This document shows positions 7,961-16,271 of a stretch of 64,000 nt of DNA, one piece after another. The first letter of the stretch is position 1. Every line of letters starts with the position of its first letter. The stretch covers positions 3,492 to 67,491 of the forward strand of contig DATGLL010000142.1 in assembly GCA_035294145.1 (NCBI GenBank). Reading direction: 5' to 3'. Under the pieces are notes generated by a model. It saw only the letters and a list, made by a program, of their open reading frames with translations. It did not search any database and was not told the DNA's origin. This DNA is from CADDZO01 sp035294145. GTDB lineage: Bacteria; Chloroflexota; Dormibacteria; Dormibacterales; Dormibacteraceae. Both the position numbers and the translations under genes were made by a program.

Positions 7961-8824
7961 ATGACCTTGTTCCTCCAGTACGCGCTCAGCGGGGTCGCCA
8001 CCGGCTGCACGTTCGCGCTGGTGGCCACCGGCTTCGTCGTGATCTATCGCGTGTCACGGGTGGTCAACTTCGCCCAAGGCATCTTCGCCGTGATCGCCGG
8101 CATGGCCACCTCCTCCTTGCTCTCCCGAGGCGTGCCTCACGGCCTGGCTGAGGCCCTGGCCGTGGTCCTCGCCGCCCTGGTAGGGCTGGTGGTGGGCATC
8201 ATCGCCCTTGGGCGTCGGGGGACGCCTCCGCTCGCCTCCCTGATCATCACCCTCGGCTTGGGCATCGGCTCCTACGCCGCGATCATCATGGCCTGGGGTG
8301 ACCAGCCGGTCTCGTTCACCGGCCTGCCGGGCCTGGCCCGAGCCGGCGGGGTGAGCATCCAGTACCAGTTCCTGCTGGTGGTGGTGGTCACCGCCATCAC
8401 TTTCGGTCTGCTGAGCCTGTTCTTCGACCACACCTACCTCGGCAAGGGGCTCACCGCCTGCTCCAGCAACCCATACGCGGCACGGTTGGTGGGCATCGAC
8501 GTCCACCGCATGGGGCTGCTGGCCTTCACCCTCGGAGGCGCGCTGGGAGGGCTGGCCGGGGTGCTCATCACCCCCCTCCAGCCGGTCTCCTTCGATTCCG
8601 ACGTGGGCATCGCCATCAACGGCTTCGCGGCCGCGATCTTCGGCGGCCTCCTGCGCCCGGGCACGGCCCTGGTCGGGGCCCTGGTGCTGGGGGTGGCCGA
8701 GGCCCTGGTGGCCGGCTACTACCGCGCTTCCTTCGAGAGCGGCGTCGCCCTGGTGGTCATGCTCGGGCTCATGGTCTGGCAGGCCAGCCGGCGCTCGCCC
8801 GCGGTCGAGGAGGAGATGGTGTGA
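7961..8824 (+). CDS. livH: Branched-chain amino-acid-type ABC permease (LivH)
   Basis: This 287-residue inner-membrane permease has about eight hydrophobic segments and the family start LQYALSGVATGCTFALVATGFVVIYRVS, followed by NFAQG, a LivH hallmark. The ATG at 7961 was chosen because the family homology begins there, although the frame is open further upstream inside livF. The stop overlaps the livM start (GTGA). It forms the translocation path together with LivM. Confidence 0.9.
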   Translation: MTLFLQYALSGVATGCTFALVATGFVVIYRVSRVVNFAQGIFAVIAGMATSSLLSRGVPHGLAEALAVVLAALVGLVVGIIALGRRGTPPLASLIITLGLGIGSYAAIIMAWGDQPVSFTGLPGLARAGGVSIQYQFLLVVVVTAITFGLLSLFFDHTYLGKGLTACSSNPYAARLVGIDVHRMGLLAFTLGGALGGLAGVLITPLQPVSFDSDVGIAINGFAAAIFGGLLRPGTALVGALVLGVAEALVAGYYRASFESGVALVVMLGLMVWQASRRSPAVEEEMV

Positions 8825-9855
8825 ACGTCCTCCGACGCCGCTCCCTGGCTTTCTGGGCTGGCCTGGCCGCGGCCGTGGCCTCCCTGCTCACACCCATCGC
8901 CCTCGACGACTCCCAGCTGACGGTGTACGTGTTCATCGGCCTCTCGGCGATCGTGGTGGCGGGTCTCTCCTTGCTCATGGGATTCGCGGGGCAGGTCTCG
9001 CTCGGGCAGGCCGCCTTCTACGCCATCGGCGCCTACACCGCGGCCATCCTCACCCGGATGCTGAACGTGCCCACGCTGCTCTCCCTGGCCATCGCCACCG
9101 CCTTCACCGGCGCCGTGGCCATGGTGGTGGGGCTGCCGCTCCTCCGGTTACGCGGTCACTACCTGGCCTTCGCCACCCTGGCCTTCCAACTCATCGTCCT
9201 CTCGGCGATCGGGGAGTTCCGGGGCTTGACTGGGGGCGACACCGGCATGCCGGGCATCCCCACCCTCTCCATCGGGCCCCTTGCCATTCAAGGTCAGTAC
9301 CGGACCTTCATCTATGCCTACGTCACCTGGGTATTGGTGGCGGCGGTGATGCTCCTCAACCGGAACCTGGTGCGCTCGCGACCAGGCCGGGGGCTACGGG
9401 CGCTCGCGACCAGCGAGGCAGGGGCGCTGGCGGCCGGGGTGCCGGTCGTCCGCTACAAGCTCCAGGTCTTCGCCCTCTCGGCTGCGTACGCCGGACTCGC
9501 CGGCGGGATCTACGCCTTCTTCGTGAGCTACATCGCGCCGGGCTCGTTCCCGGTGCTGCTGTCGGTCCAGTTCCTGATCATGGCCGTGGTCGGAGGTCTC
9601 GGTTCCATCTGGGGGTCGACGGTCGGCGCCACCGTCGTCTACCTCCTGGTCCAGCTCCTGCAGAGCCTCGGCACCGGGCCTGGCCTCCCGCTCCAGCTCC
9701 CGGCCATCCTCTCCTACGCCGTCTACGGCCTGGTGCTGGTCCTGATCATGCTCTTCCTGCCCCAAGGCCTCTTGCCTGCCATCCAGGGCTGGATCTCGTC
9801 CCAGCGCGCCATCTCCGCGGTCGAGGCTCCAGCCCGGTCGACGCCGCTGGACTGA
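8821..9855 (+). CDS. livM: Branched-chain amino-acid-type ABC permease (LivM)
   Basis: This 344-residue polytopic permease has the LivM pattern: GFAGQVSLGQAAFYAIGAYT near residue 50-70, LRGHYLAFATLAF near 115, and VVGGLGSIWGSTVGA near the C-terminus. Its GTG start overlaps the livH stop by 4 nt. It closes the transporter operon. No periplasmic binding-protein gene follows; the next gene is a LysR regulator 380 bp away. Confidence 0.92.
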   Translation: MNVLRRRSLAFWAGLAAAVASLLTPIALDDSQLTVYVFIGLSAIVVAGLSLLMGFAGQVSLGQAAFYAIGAYTAAILTRMLNVPTLLSLAIATAFTGAVAMVVGLPLLRLRGHYLAFATLAFQLIVLSAIGEFRGLTGGDTGMPGIPTLSIGPLAIQGQYRTFIYAYVTWVLVAAVMLLNRNLVRSRPGRGLRALATSEAGALAAGVPVVRYKLQVFALSAAYAGLAGGIYAFFVSYIAPGSFPVLLSVQFLIMAVVGGLGSIWGSTVGATVVYLLVQLLQSLGTGPGLPLQLPAILSYAVYGLVLVLIMLFLPQGLLPAIQGWISSQRAISAVEAPARSTPLD

Positions 9856-10199
9856 GCGCTGCGGAGGAGGGCTGAGACCGACCGCGGCCGTGGGCGGGCC
9901 CAGGACCGGAGCGCACGGGCACCGGCCCCGAGGACAGGGCGAGGAGCCTTGAGCCACCGGCCCCCGAAGCGGGGGCCGCGCTCGGGCGCCAGGCCCTCCC
10001 TCCTGGCGGCAACCCGGGCCGACCGCGGGCGAGCCGGGACGCCGCTTGCGCGCGCCCAGCTGGCCGGCCACCAACCACGACGGTCGCGGTCGTCGAGCAG
10101 GCGCGAGTCGGCGCCGAGGACGAGGGCGAGCGGGCCCACGAGCAGGAGGAAGAGCAGCACGGCGACGGTCATCACCTGGCGATGATGAGCGCCCCCCAC

Positions 10200-10218
10200 C
10201 GATGCGAGCAACGCATCG
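10200..10218. promoter_or_regulatory. Perfect inverted repeat, likely LysR operator
   Basis: CGATGCG (10200-10206) and CGCATCG (10212-10218) form a perfect 7-bp inverted repeat around AGCAA. It sits where the -35 element of the promoter at 10224-10229 would be, so a protein bound here would block or replace -35 contact. LysR proteins commonly bind such sites upstream of their own gene. Confidence 0.55.
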
Positions 10219-10223
10219 TTCCT

Positions 10224-10229
10224 CATAAT
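10224..10229 (+). promoter_or_regulatory. -10 box for a leaderless LysR transcript
   Basis: CATAAT lies 9 nt before the ATG at 10239 and no Shine-Dalgarno sequence is present, which fits transcription starting at or next to the start codon. Confidence 0.5.
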
Positions 10230-10238
10230 CCAATCGGG

Positions 10239-11204
10239 ATGCTCGATCGCTGGGCCGACCTCCAGCTGCGCCACCTGCTCGCGCTCCAGGCGGTGGCGCG
10301 GGAGGGCTCGTTCTGGGCAGCAGCCGACCTGCTCGACTGCAGCCAGTCCACCGTCAGCCAGCGGATCGCCACCCTGGAGCGCATCGTGGGCGAGCGCCTG
10401 GTGGAGCGCACGCGGGGGCGGCGGCCGGCCGGCCTGACCGAGGCGGGGCAGCGTTTGCTGCACCACATCGAGCCGATCCTGGCCCGGGCCGAGGCCGCCC
10501 GCGCCGACTTCGCCGCCTTCTCCAGCGGGGCGGCTGGGCGCCTGCGGCTCGGCATCTACCAGAGCGCAGGGGCGAAGATCCTGCCGGCGCTGCTTCGCGA
10601 GTACGCCACGGCCTGGCCAACGGTCGAGATCGGGCTCACCGAGACCTGGCTGGACGACCAGCTACTGGAGGCCTTGGAGCGGGGAGAGCTGGATCTGACC
10701 TTCGCCTTCTCCCCCCTCCCGCCGGGCCCGTTCGCCGCCGTCCCGCTGCTCGAAGACCCGTATGTGCTCCTGGTCCCGGCCAACTCGGAGCTGGCCTCCA
10801 GGCCGCCCTCGGCCCGTGACCTCCAGGAGCTTCCTCTGATCGGGTTCCGACGCTGCCGCATCATCCAGCACATGGAGGGCCAGCTTCGGGCCCACGGGGT
10901 GAAGCCGGCGTTCATCTTTCGCTCAGACGACAACGCCATCGTGCAGGCCATGGTGGCGGCCGGTCGCGGCGTCGCCGTGGTCCCCTTCCTCACGGTCGAG
11001 CGCGATGACCCCGGGGTCAAGGTCCTGCCCCCCTCGCTCCCCCTCTCGCCCCGCATCGTCGTGCTGGCCTGGCACCGGGACCGCTACCAATCCCCGGCCG
11101 CCAAGGCCTTCGTGGAGACGGCCAGGCAGGTCTGCGCCGACCTGCAGGAGGCACTCCGAGCAGCGGTGCCGGTCGAGGCGGCCACGGAACGGGGGCTGGG
11201 CTGA
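10239..11204 (+). CDS. LysR-family transcriptional regulator
   Basis: This 321-residue regulator has an N-terminal winged helix-turn-helix (residues about 8-67, with AADLLDCSQSTVSQRIATLE as the recognition region) and a C-terminal periplasmic-binding-like effector domain starting near 90. The start at 10239 gives the normal LysR N-terminus DLQLRHLLALQAVAREGSF and fits the -10 box upstream. It lies between the Liv-type transporter and an MFS exporter on the same strand, and could control either or itself. Its inducer is unknown. Confidence 0.92.
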   Translation: MLDRWADLQLRHLLALQAVAREGSFWAAADLLDCSQSTVSQRIATLERIVGERLVERTRGRRPAGLTEAGQRLLHHIEPILARAEAARADFAAFSSGAAGRLRLGIYQSAGAKILPALLREYATAWPTVEIGLTETWLDDQLLEALERGELDLTFAFSPLPPGPFAAVPLLEDPYVLLVPANSELASRPPSARDLQELPLIGFRRCRIIQHMEGQLRAHGVKPAFIFRSDDNAIVQAMVAAGRGVAVVPFLTVERDDPGVKVLPPSLPLSPRIVVLAWHRDRYQSPAAKAFVETARQVCADLQEALRAAVPVEAATERGLG

Positions 11205-11248
11205 CGGGAACGGCCAACCCCCGACCCAGCGGGCCAGCGCCCCGGCTG

Positions 11249-12643
11249 GTGGGCACGGTGCTGCTCGGCACCTTGCTCAACCCCCTCAACTCCTCGATGA
11301 TCGCGGTGGCCCTGGTCCAGCTCCACCAGGACTTCCGGGTCGACCTGTCCACCGCTTCTTGGCTGGTCTCAGGCTTCTACCTGGCCGCCGCCGTCGGCCA
11401 GCCGGTGGCCGGGCGCCTGGCCGACCTGTTCGGGCCACGCCGCATCTTCTGCGCAGGCCTGGCCCTGGGTGGCACCACCAGCGCCCTGGCTCCGTTGGCT
11501 CCGAGCTTCGCGTGGCTGGTCGTGGCGCGAGTGGTCCAGGCGATCGGCACCTCAGCCGCCTTCCCTGCCGGTCTGGCCCTGATCCGTCGGAACGACGCCG
11601 GGGGACGGACGCCGGCCGGGGCGCTTGCCGCCCTCTCGGTCGCCTCCAACGTCAGCGCCTCGCTGGGGCCAGCCCTCGGCGGTCTCCTGGTCAGCTCCGG
11701 GAGCTGGCGGGCCATCTTCCTCGTCAACGTGCCCATCACCCTGACCGGTCTGCTCCTCAGCGCGCGCTGGTTGCCGGCCGACCCCTGGCTCCGTATCGAC
11801 TCGGGGCACCCCGCAGGGCGGTCCTGGGGATGGTCCCGGGCCTCGGCGGTAGTGGCAAGGCTGCGGCGGATCGACCTCCCCGGCGTCGCGCTCTTCGCCG
11901 GCCTGCTCGTGGCCTTGCTCGCCTTCCTGCTCTCAGCATCGACCCGGCCGGTTTGGCCGTTGCTGCCTGCCGCCGGGCTCGCCGCCGGCCTGCTCGGCGT
12001 TCGTGAGCTCCAGGCCACCGAACCCTTCGTGGACCTCCGCATGCTTGCGGCCCACCGGCGCCTGATCGGCGTCTATGCCCAGTTCGCGGCCGTGAACCTG
12101 GTCTTCTACTCGATCTTCCTGGGCCTGGCGGTCTGGCTCGAGCAGGTGCGCAGGCTGGATCCCGGGCAGACCGGCTTGGTCATGCTGCCCTTGACCGCGT
12201 TGGCCGTGCTGGTGAGCCCCCTGGCGGCGGGGCTGATCCGGAGGGCCGGCGCCCGATCCTCGCTGGTGATCGGCTCCACCACCCTGACCCTTGGATGCCT
12301 GCTGCTGCTCCTCTTGCAACCGGCCACCCCCATCCTCGTCCTCCTGGGCGTGGGTGCGGTGCTGGGGCTGCCGACCGGCTTCAACAACCTCGGGCTCCAG
12401 GCAGCGCTCTACGAGGCAGCGCCGCCGGAGGCCATCGGGGCGGCGGGGGGACAGTTCCAGACCTTCCGCTACCTCGGCGCCATCCTCTCCACCAGCCTGC
12501 TCGGGACCGTGTTCGGCCAGCCCGGGGCGGGCCCACGGCTCCAGCTGCTGGCGCTGGGCCTAGCCGCCATCAGCGTCCTCCTCGTCGTCGCCGCAGTCCG
12601 CTTCCCTGGCCGCTCCCCCCGGATGGCCGCCCCCCGAGCCTGA
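11249..12643 (+). CDS. MFS transporter, DHA2-like drug/proton antiporter
   Basis: This 464-residue membrane protein has the motif-A-like sequence GRLADLFGPRRIF and about 14 hydrophobic helices, as in the EmrB/QacA (DHA2) branch of the major facilitator superfamily. Helix 1 is NPLNSSMIAVALVQLHQDF, matching the motif-D1 region of that family. The GTG at 11249 leaves a very short N-terminus; the frame is open back to the LysR stop, so a non-standard start slightly upstream is possible. It probably exports a small toxic compound or metabolite and may be regulated by the LysR gene just before it. Confidence 0.85.
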   Translation: MGTVLLGTLLNPLNSSMIAVALVQLHQDFRVDLSTASWLVSGFYLAAAVGQPVAGRLADLFGPRRIFCAGLALGGTTSALAPLAPSFAWLVVARVVQAIGTSAAFPAGLALIRRNDAGGRTPAGALAALSVASNVSASLGPALGGLLVSSGSWRAIFLVNVPITLTGLLLSARWLPADPWLRIDSGHPAGRSWGWSRASAVVARLRRIDLPGVALFAGLLVALLAFLLSASTRPVWPLLPAAGLAAGLLGVRELQATEPFVDLRMLAAHRRLIGVYAQFAAVNLVFYSIFLGLAVWLEQVRRLDPGQTGLVMLPLTALAVLVSPLAAGLIRRAGARSSLVIGSTTLTLGCLLLLLLQPATPILVLLGVGAVLGLPTGFNNLGLQAALYEAAPPEAIGAAGGQFQTFRYLGAILSTSLLGTVFGQPGAGPRLQLLALGLAAISVLLVVAAVRFPGRSPRMAAPRA

Positions 12644-12689
12644 CCGCGGACGGAGGCGGTCACGACCGCCACCGGCCCGGCCCCGGTCC

Positions 12690-12695
12690 TACACT
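12690..12695 (+). promoter_or_regulatory. -10 box before the hydroxyacid dehydrogenase
   Basis: TACACT lies 6 nt before the GTG start at 12702 and there is no Shine-Dalgarno sequence, so the trio of genes that follows probably starts with a leaderless message. Confidence 0.5.
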
Positions 12696-12701
12696 GCGAA
12701 C

Positions 12702-13667
12702 GTGACCTACCGTGTCGCCTGTTTGAGCCCGTACTCGGAGGAGACCGTCCGCTCGCTCTTCCGAGGCGCCTACGAGGTCGAGGTGGCCTTGGCCCCACCC
12801 CCGCCGGCTCCCGAGGCCTTGCCCGACCTGCTCCGGGAGGCGGATCTGGTCCTGGGCGACAAGCGCCACCGGCACCGTCTCGATCGATCGGTCCTGGCCA
12901 TCATGTCGAGGTGCCGGCTGATCCAACAGCCGGCAGCGGGGTTCGACACCATCGATCACCGGGCGGCGGCCGAGCTGGGGATCCCCGTGGCCAACGCTGC
13001 CGGGTACAACCGGGACTCGGTCGCCGACTGGACGATCATGGCCATCCTCACCCTGGTGCGCCGGGGGGCCGAGGCCGACCGGCGGATGCGGCGCGGGGAG
13101 TGGCCCCCAAGCGAGCTGTGCGGCCGGGAGCTGGGAGCTCTCACGGTCGGGATCGTGGGCTTGGGGAACACGGGCGGCGCGGTCGCCGCCCGGCTCAGGG
13201 CCTTCGGCTGCCGCATCCTCTTCGCCGACCCCATCCCCCGCAGCCTCCCAGGGGCGGAGCCGGTAAGCCTCGATCGGCTGCTGGCCGAGGCCGACGTGGT
13301 CACCGTCCACGTCCCCTTGGACGAAGGGACACGGGGGCTCTTGAACAGCGACCGACTGGGCCGCATGCGCCCCGGGGCGCTCCTGGTCAACGCCAGCCGA
13401 GGCCCGGTGGTGGACGAGCCCGCGCTGGTCCAGGCCCTGGAGACGGGGCACCTGGGCGGGGCGGCCCTGGATGTCTTCGAGGAGGAACCGCTCGCCCCCA
13501 ACTCCCCGCTCCGCCGCCTGGAGAACGTGTTCCTGACCCCGCACATCGCCGGCCTTACCCAGGAGGCGGAGGACCGGCTACTGGAGGTGTGCGGCGCCAA
13601 CCTCCGGCGCGTCCTCGAGGGGTTGGAGCCATTCAACGTGGTCAACGGGGTGACGAGGAGACGATGA
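12702..13667 (+). CDS. D-isomer specific 2-hydroxyacid dehydrogenase
   Basis: This 321-residue enzyme reduces 2-oxo acids or oxidises D-2-hydroxy acids with NAD(H). It has the Rossmann motif GIVGLGNTG (150-158), Asp176 at the end of beta-2 favouring NAD over NADP, and the catalytic Arg233 (NASRGPVVDE), Glu262 (DVFEEEPL) and His281 (TPHIAG). Its stop overlaps the ATG of the next gene (ATGA), so it is made together with an HpcH/HpaI aldolase and an RraA-like protein. The likely task is interconversion of a 2-hydroxy/2-oxo acid that the aldolase cleaves or forms. Confidence 0.92.
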   Translation: MTYRVACLSPYSEETVRSLFRGAYEVEVALAPPPPAPEALPDLLREADLVLGDKRHRHRLDRSVLAIMSRCRLIQQPAAGFDTIDHRAAAELGIPVANAAGYNRDSVADWTIMAILTLVRRGAEADRRMRRGEWPPSELCGRELGALTVGIVGLGNTGGAVAARLRAFGCRILFADPIPRSLPGAEPVSLDRLLAEADVVTVHVPLDEGTRGLLNSDRLGRMRPGALLVNASRGPVVDEPALVQALETGHLGGAALDVFEEEPLAPNSPLRRLENVFLTPHIAGLTQEAEDRLLEVCGANLRRVLEGLEPFNVVNGVTRRR

Positions 13668-14440
13668 CGACGTTGCGCGAGGTGTGGGAGCGTGAGGCCA
13701 TCAAACTGGGCGGGTGGTGCGTGGTGCCCAGCCCCTTCTCGGCCGAACTCATGGGCCGCTCGGGGTTCGACTGGGTCTGCATCGACGCCCAGCACGGCCT
13801 GATCGGGTACGACCAGATGGCGATGATGCTGCAGGCGCTGGCCATCACCGGCACCCCGGCTTTCGTGCGCGTACGCTGGAACGAGCCCGGCGAGATCATG
13901 AAGGCGCTCGACGCCGGGGCGCAGGGCGTCATCGTCCCCATGGTCAACTCGGCCGAGGAGGCACGGCAAGCGGTCGGGGCCTCCCGCTACCCGCCGGACG
14001 GGTACCGAAGCTGGGGACCGATACGGGCCGCGCTAGGGGTGGCCGGTTACACCCCGGCCTCGGCCAACCGCCGGACGGTGGTGGCGATCATGATCGAGAC
14101 GCCGGAGGGGGTGGCACACGCCGACGAGATCCTGGCCGTCCCCGGCATCGACGCCGTCTACGTCGGTCCCAGCGACCTTGCCGTCGGCCTCGGCTTGACC
14201 CCGCCCGCCCACGACCCGGAGCACGAGCGCTTGATCGAGGCCGTGGCCGCCGCCTGTCGCCGTCACGGGGTGGTGGCAGGCATCCACTGCGGCAGCGTGG
14301 AGGACGCCCGGCGTTGGCGGGAGCACGGCTTCCAGATGCTCAACGTGGGCTCGGACGCGGCCCTGCTCCAGGGCGCGACCCGGTCGGTGGTGCAGTCGCT
14401 CAAGGGCGAGGTCCCAACCGGCGCAGCCGAGGGCGTGTGA
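13664..14440 (+). CDS. HpcH/HpaI-family class II aldolase
   Basis: This 258-residue TIM-barrel protein belongs to the HpcH/HpaI family, which cleaves 4-hydroxy-2-oxo acids to pyruvate or related products with a divalent metal. His44 (DAQHGL), Arg69, Glu145 (MIETPEGV) and Asp171 (VGPSDLAVGLG) match the catalytic and metal-binding residues. The start is preceded by GAGGAG and overlaps the dehydrogenase stop by 4 nt, and its own stop overlaps the next start. Substrate chain length is not predictable. Confidence 0.92.
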   Translation: MTTLREVWEREAIKLGGWCVVPSPFSAELMGRSGFDWVCIDAQHGLIGYDQMAMMLQALAITGTPAFVRVRWNEPGEIMKALDAGAQGVIVPMVNSAEEARQAVGASRYPPDGYRSWGPIRAALGVAGYTPASANRRTVVAIMIETPEGVAHADEILAVPGIDAVYVGPSDLAVGLGLTPPAHDPEHERLIEAVAAACRRHGVVAGIHCGSVEDARRWREHGFQMLNVGSDAALLQGATRSVVQSLKGEVPTGAAEGV

Positions 14441-15123
14441 TCGTGGCCGTCCTGCCGCCGACGGTGCTCCAGGATCTGCGACGGTACGACACCCCGACCC
14501 TCTCCAACGCCATCGAGACCTTCGACGTCCGCCCGCGCGACCAGGGCTTCGCCGGCCTGGAGGTCCGCTGCCTGTTCCCAGAGCTGGGGGTCATGGTCGG
14601 CTACGCCGTCACCGCCACCATCCGGGCCCGGGGACGGCCAGAGAGGGAGCCGGACCACCGTCCGCTCTGGGACCTGGTGCGTTCGTCGCCCGAGCCCCGG
14701 GTGGTGGTGATGCAGGACCTGGACGACCCGCCCGCCCACGGGGCCTTCTGGGGTGAGGTCCAGGCCAACATCTTCCGGGCGCTGGGGTGCGTGGGCACCG
14801 TCACCGACGGTTGTGTCCGCGACCTGGAGGAGGTCCGGGCTCTGGGCTTCCACCTCTTCGCCCGGGGGCCGGGCGTCTCCCATGCCTACGTACGCCTGGA
14901 GTCGGTCGGGGAGCCGGTGACCGTCGCCGGCCTGACGGTTCGCCCCGGGGATCTGCTCCACGCCGACCGGCACGGGGTGCTGCTGGTGCCGCACGAGATC
15001 GCAGCCGAGCTGCCCGCCGCCGCCGACCGCATCATCGAGCGGGAGCAGGCTTTCATCCGCTGGCTGCGCTCGCCGGACTTCGACCCCGAGCGACTGGCCG
15101 AGATGCGCCGGGCCCGGCACTGA
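14437..15123 (+). CDS. RraA-like family protein (HMG/oxaloacetate lyase type)
   Basis: This 228-residue protein belongs to the RraA/4-hydroxy-4-methyl-2-oxoglutarate aldolase family. The diagnostic loop GCVGTVTDGCVRD gives Asp124, Arg128 and Asp129 for metal and pyruvate-enolate binding. The GTG start overlaps the aldolase stop (GTGA). Many members decarboxylate oxaloacetate or cleave methylated hydroxy-oxo acids; the coupled dehydrogenase and HpaI-type aldolase support a catabolic rather than an RNase-E-inhibitor role. Confidence 0.88.
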   Translation: MIVAVLPPTVLQDLRRYDTPTLSNAIETFDVRPRDQGFAGLEVRCLFPELGVMVGYAVTATIRARGRPEREPDHRPLWDLVRSSPEPRVVVMQDLDDPPAHGAFWGEVQANIFRALGCVGTVTDGCVRDLEEVRALGFHLFARGPGVSHAYVRLESVGEPVTVAGLTVRPGDLLHADRHGVLLVPHEIAAELPAAADRIIEREQAFIRWLRSPDFDPERLAEMRRARH

Positions 15124-15132
15124 CCGGGCCCG

Positions 15133-15157
15133 GCGGCATCCCGAGAGAGGATGCCGC
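15133..15157 (+). terminator. Hairpin after the aldolase operon
   Basis: GCGGCATCC (15133-15141) and GGATGCCGC (15149-15157) form a perfect 9-bp stem with a 7-nt loop, 9 nt after the RraA-like stop codon. There is no T-run, so termination may depend on other factors. Confidence 0.5.
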
Positions 15158-16210
15158 GCCCCCCGGCGCCGGTCCCCCCCGACAGACCGTCCCCTCGCTG
15201 CGGCCGGTCGACAGGGCGCGCCCGGCAGCTCATTTCCTGAGGGTCAGCTCGATGGCCTGCGCCGTGATCGAGACGCCGGTGGAGATGAGCGTTTGCGAGT
15301 CGGCGCCGGCAAGCTGAGCCGAGCACGACCAGCCACGCGACCGGGCCAGGCTGCGCCCGAGAGCGGGCTCGTTCCCCCGCACGGCCTGCCCTCTGCCAAG
15401 TTCGTGCCCCAGAGCACGGAGATCGGCACCCCGACGGTGGGGGCCAACCCGACGGCGAGCTGGAGGGCGATGGCGACCCTCACGCACGTCGATCGGAGCG
15501 AGGGGCTCGCGCCCGGCGAAGGCTGTCAGCAGGTCGCCGAGGAGGGCCCGTCACGGTCGCCTCCCCCGGGCAAACCAGGGCCACCGGCCTCGGCATGCCG
15601 AGAGCAGGTCTGGAGGCCCGCCGGCCACCCCCCGACCGGAGGGATGATCGAGCGGGCACCCAACCCGGCCCCGCGGCAACGGGGCCTGGCCGGTTGCGCC
15701 GGCGCTCGCGTCCGTCCGCTGGGGCCGGCGGGGCCGACCCGCTGGCGGCGAAAGGAGCGGCGGAGGGCCGGGCTCGAGGCCCACCTCGCCGCCCTCCGGC
15801 GGGACGCGATCCATCGCCTCCACCACCAGGCCAGCCACGACCCACGGCCGGATCGCCGGGGAGGGGCTCGACGCCGGGATGCTGGGCCAGAAGGGGCTTT
15901 CCGGTCCAAGGCCAGGCACCCGGGGCTCTCCGACGCGACCTTGGCCGAGGTCCGGCTACGGTTGCGCGACCAGACCGACTGGGGGAAGGCCATCGGGACG
16001 GGTCCCGATGGGGTCTTCGGTACGGCCCTCAGTCGGTGGAGGCCGATCGGTGCCTTGCCAGATCCAAAACGTGCCATCGCGGTGGCGGCATCCAGGCCAT
16101 CGGCTGGGCCGAGCGTTAGACGCGCCATCAGCACGATGGCCACGCCGCGAATCAATCCGGTGAGGCGGGCATCCCACGAAGCCCGTAGGGAGCCCCTCCG
16201 CGGGGAACCC
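15158..16210. other. Gene-poor region, possibly decayed coding sequence
   Basis: No intact gene is convincing in this stretch of about 1 kb. On the minus strand short protein-like fragments occur in different frames: a hydrophobic start MIRGVAIVLMARLTLG near 16155, a segment with AIRPWVVAGLVVEAMDR near 15850, MRVAIALQLAVGLAPTVGV from 15483, and a tail ending SITAQAIELTLRK near 15233. They could be remains of one or two frameshifted membrane-protein genes, or chance frames in GC-rich DNA. No family is recognised. Confidence 0.35.
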
Positions 16211-16239
16211 GGCGGGCAACCCCGAGAGGGGTGCCGCCC
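16211..16239 (-). terminator. Imperfect hairpin after the second LysR gene
   Basis: ACCCC (16219-16223) and GGGGT (16228-16232) pair around GAGA, with a partly paired GC-rich outer stem. It lies about 30 nt beyond the LysR stop on the minus strand. There is no clear T-run. Confidence 0.4.
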
Positions 16240-16271
16240 GACGGGGCGATCGCTTCCTCAGCGGCAACGGG

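Larger units (their letters stand above)
9856..10238. other. Intergenic region before the LysR gene
   Basis: No convincing gene is present in these 383 bases. The last 40 bases hold a palindrome and a -10 box described separately. The rest is GC-rich sequence without ribosome-binding sites in sensible positions. Confidence 0.6.
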
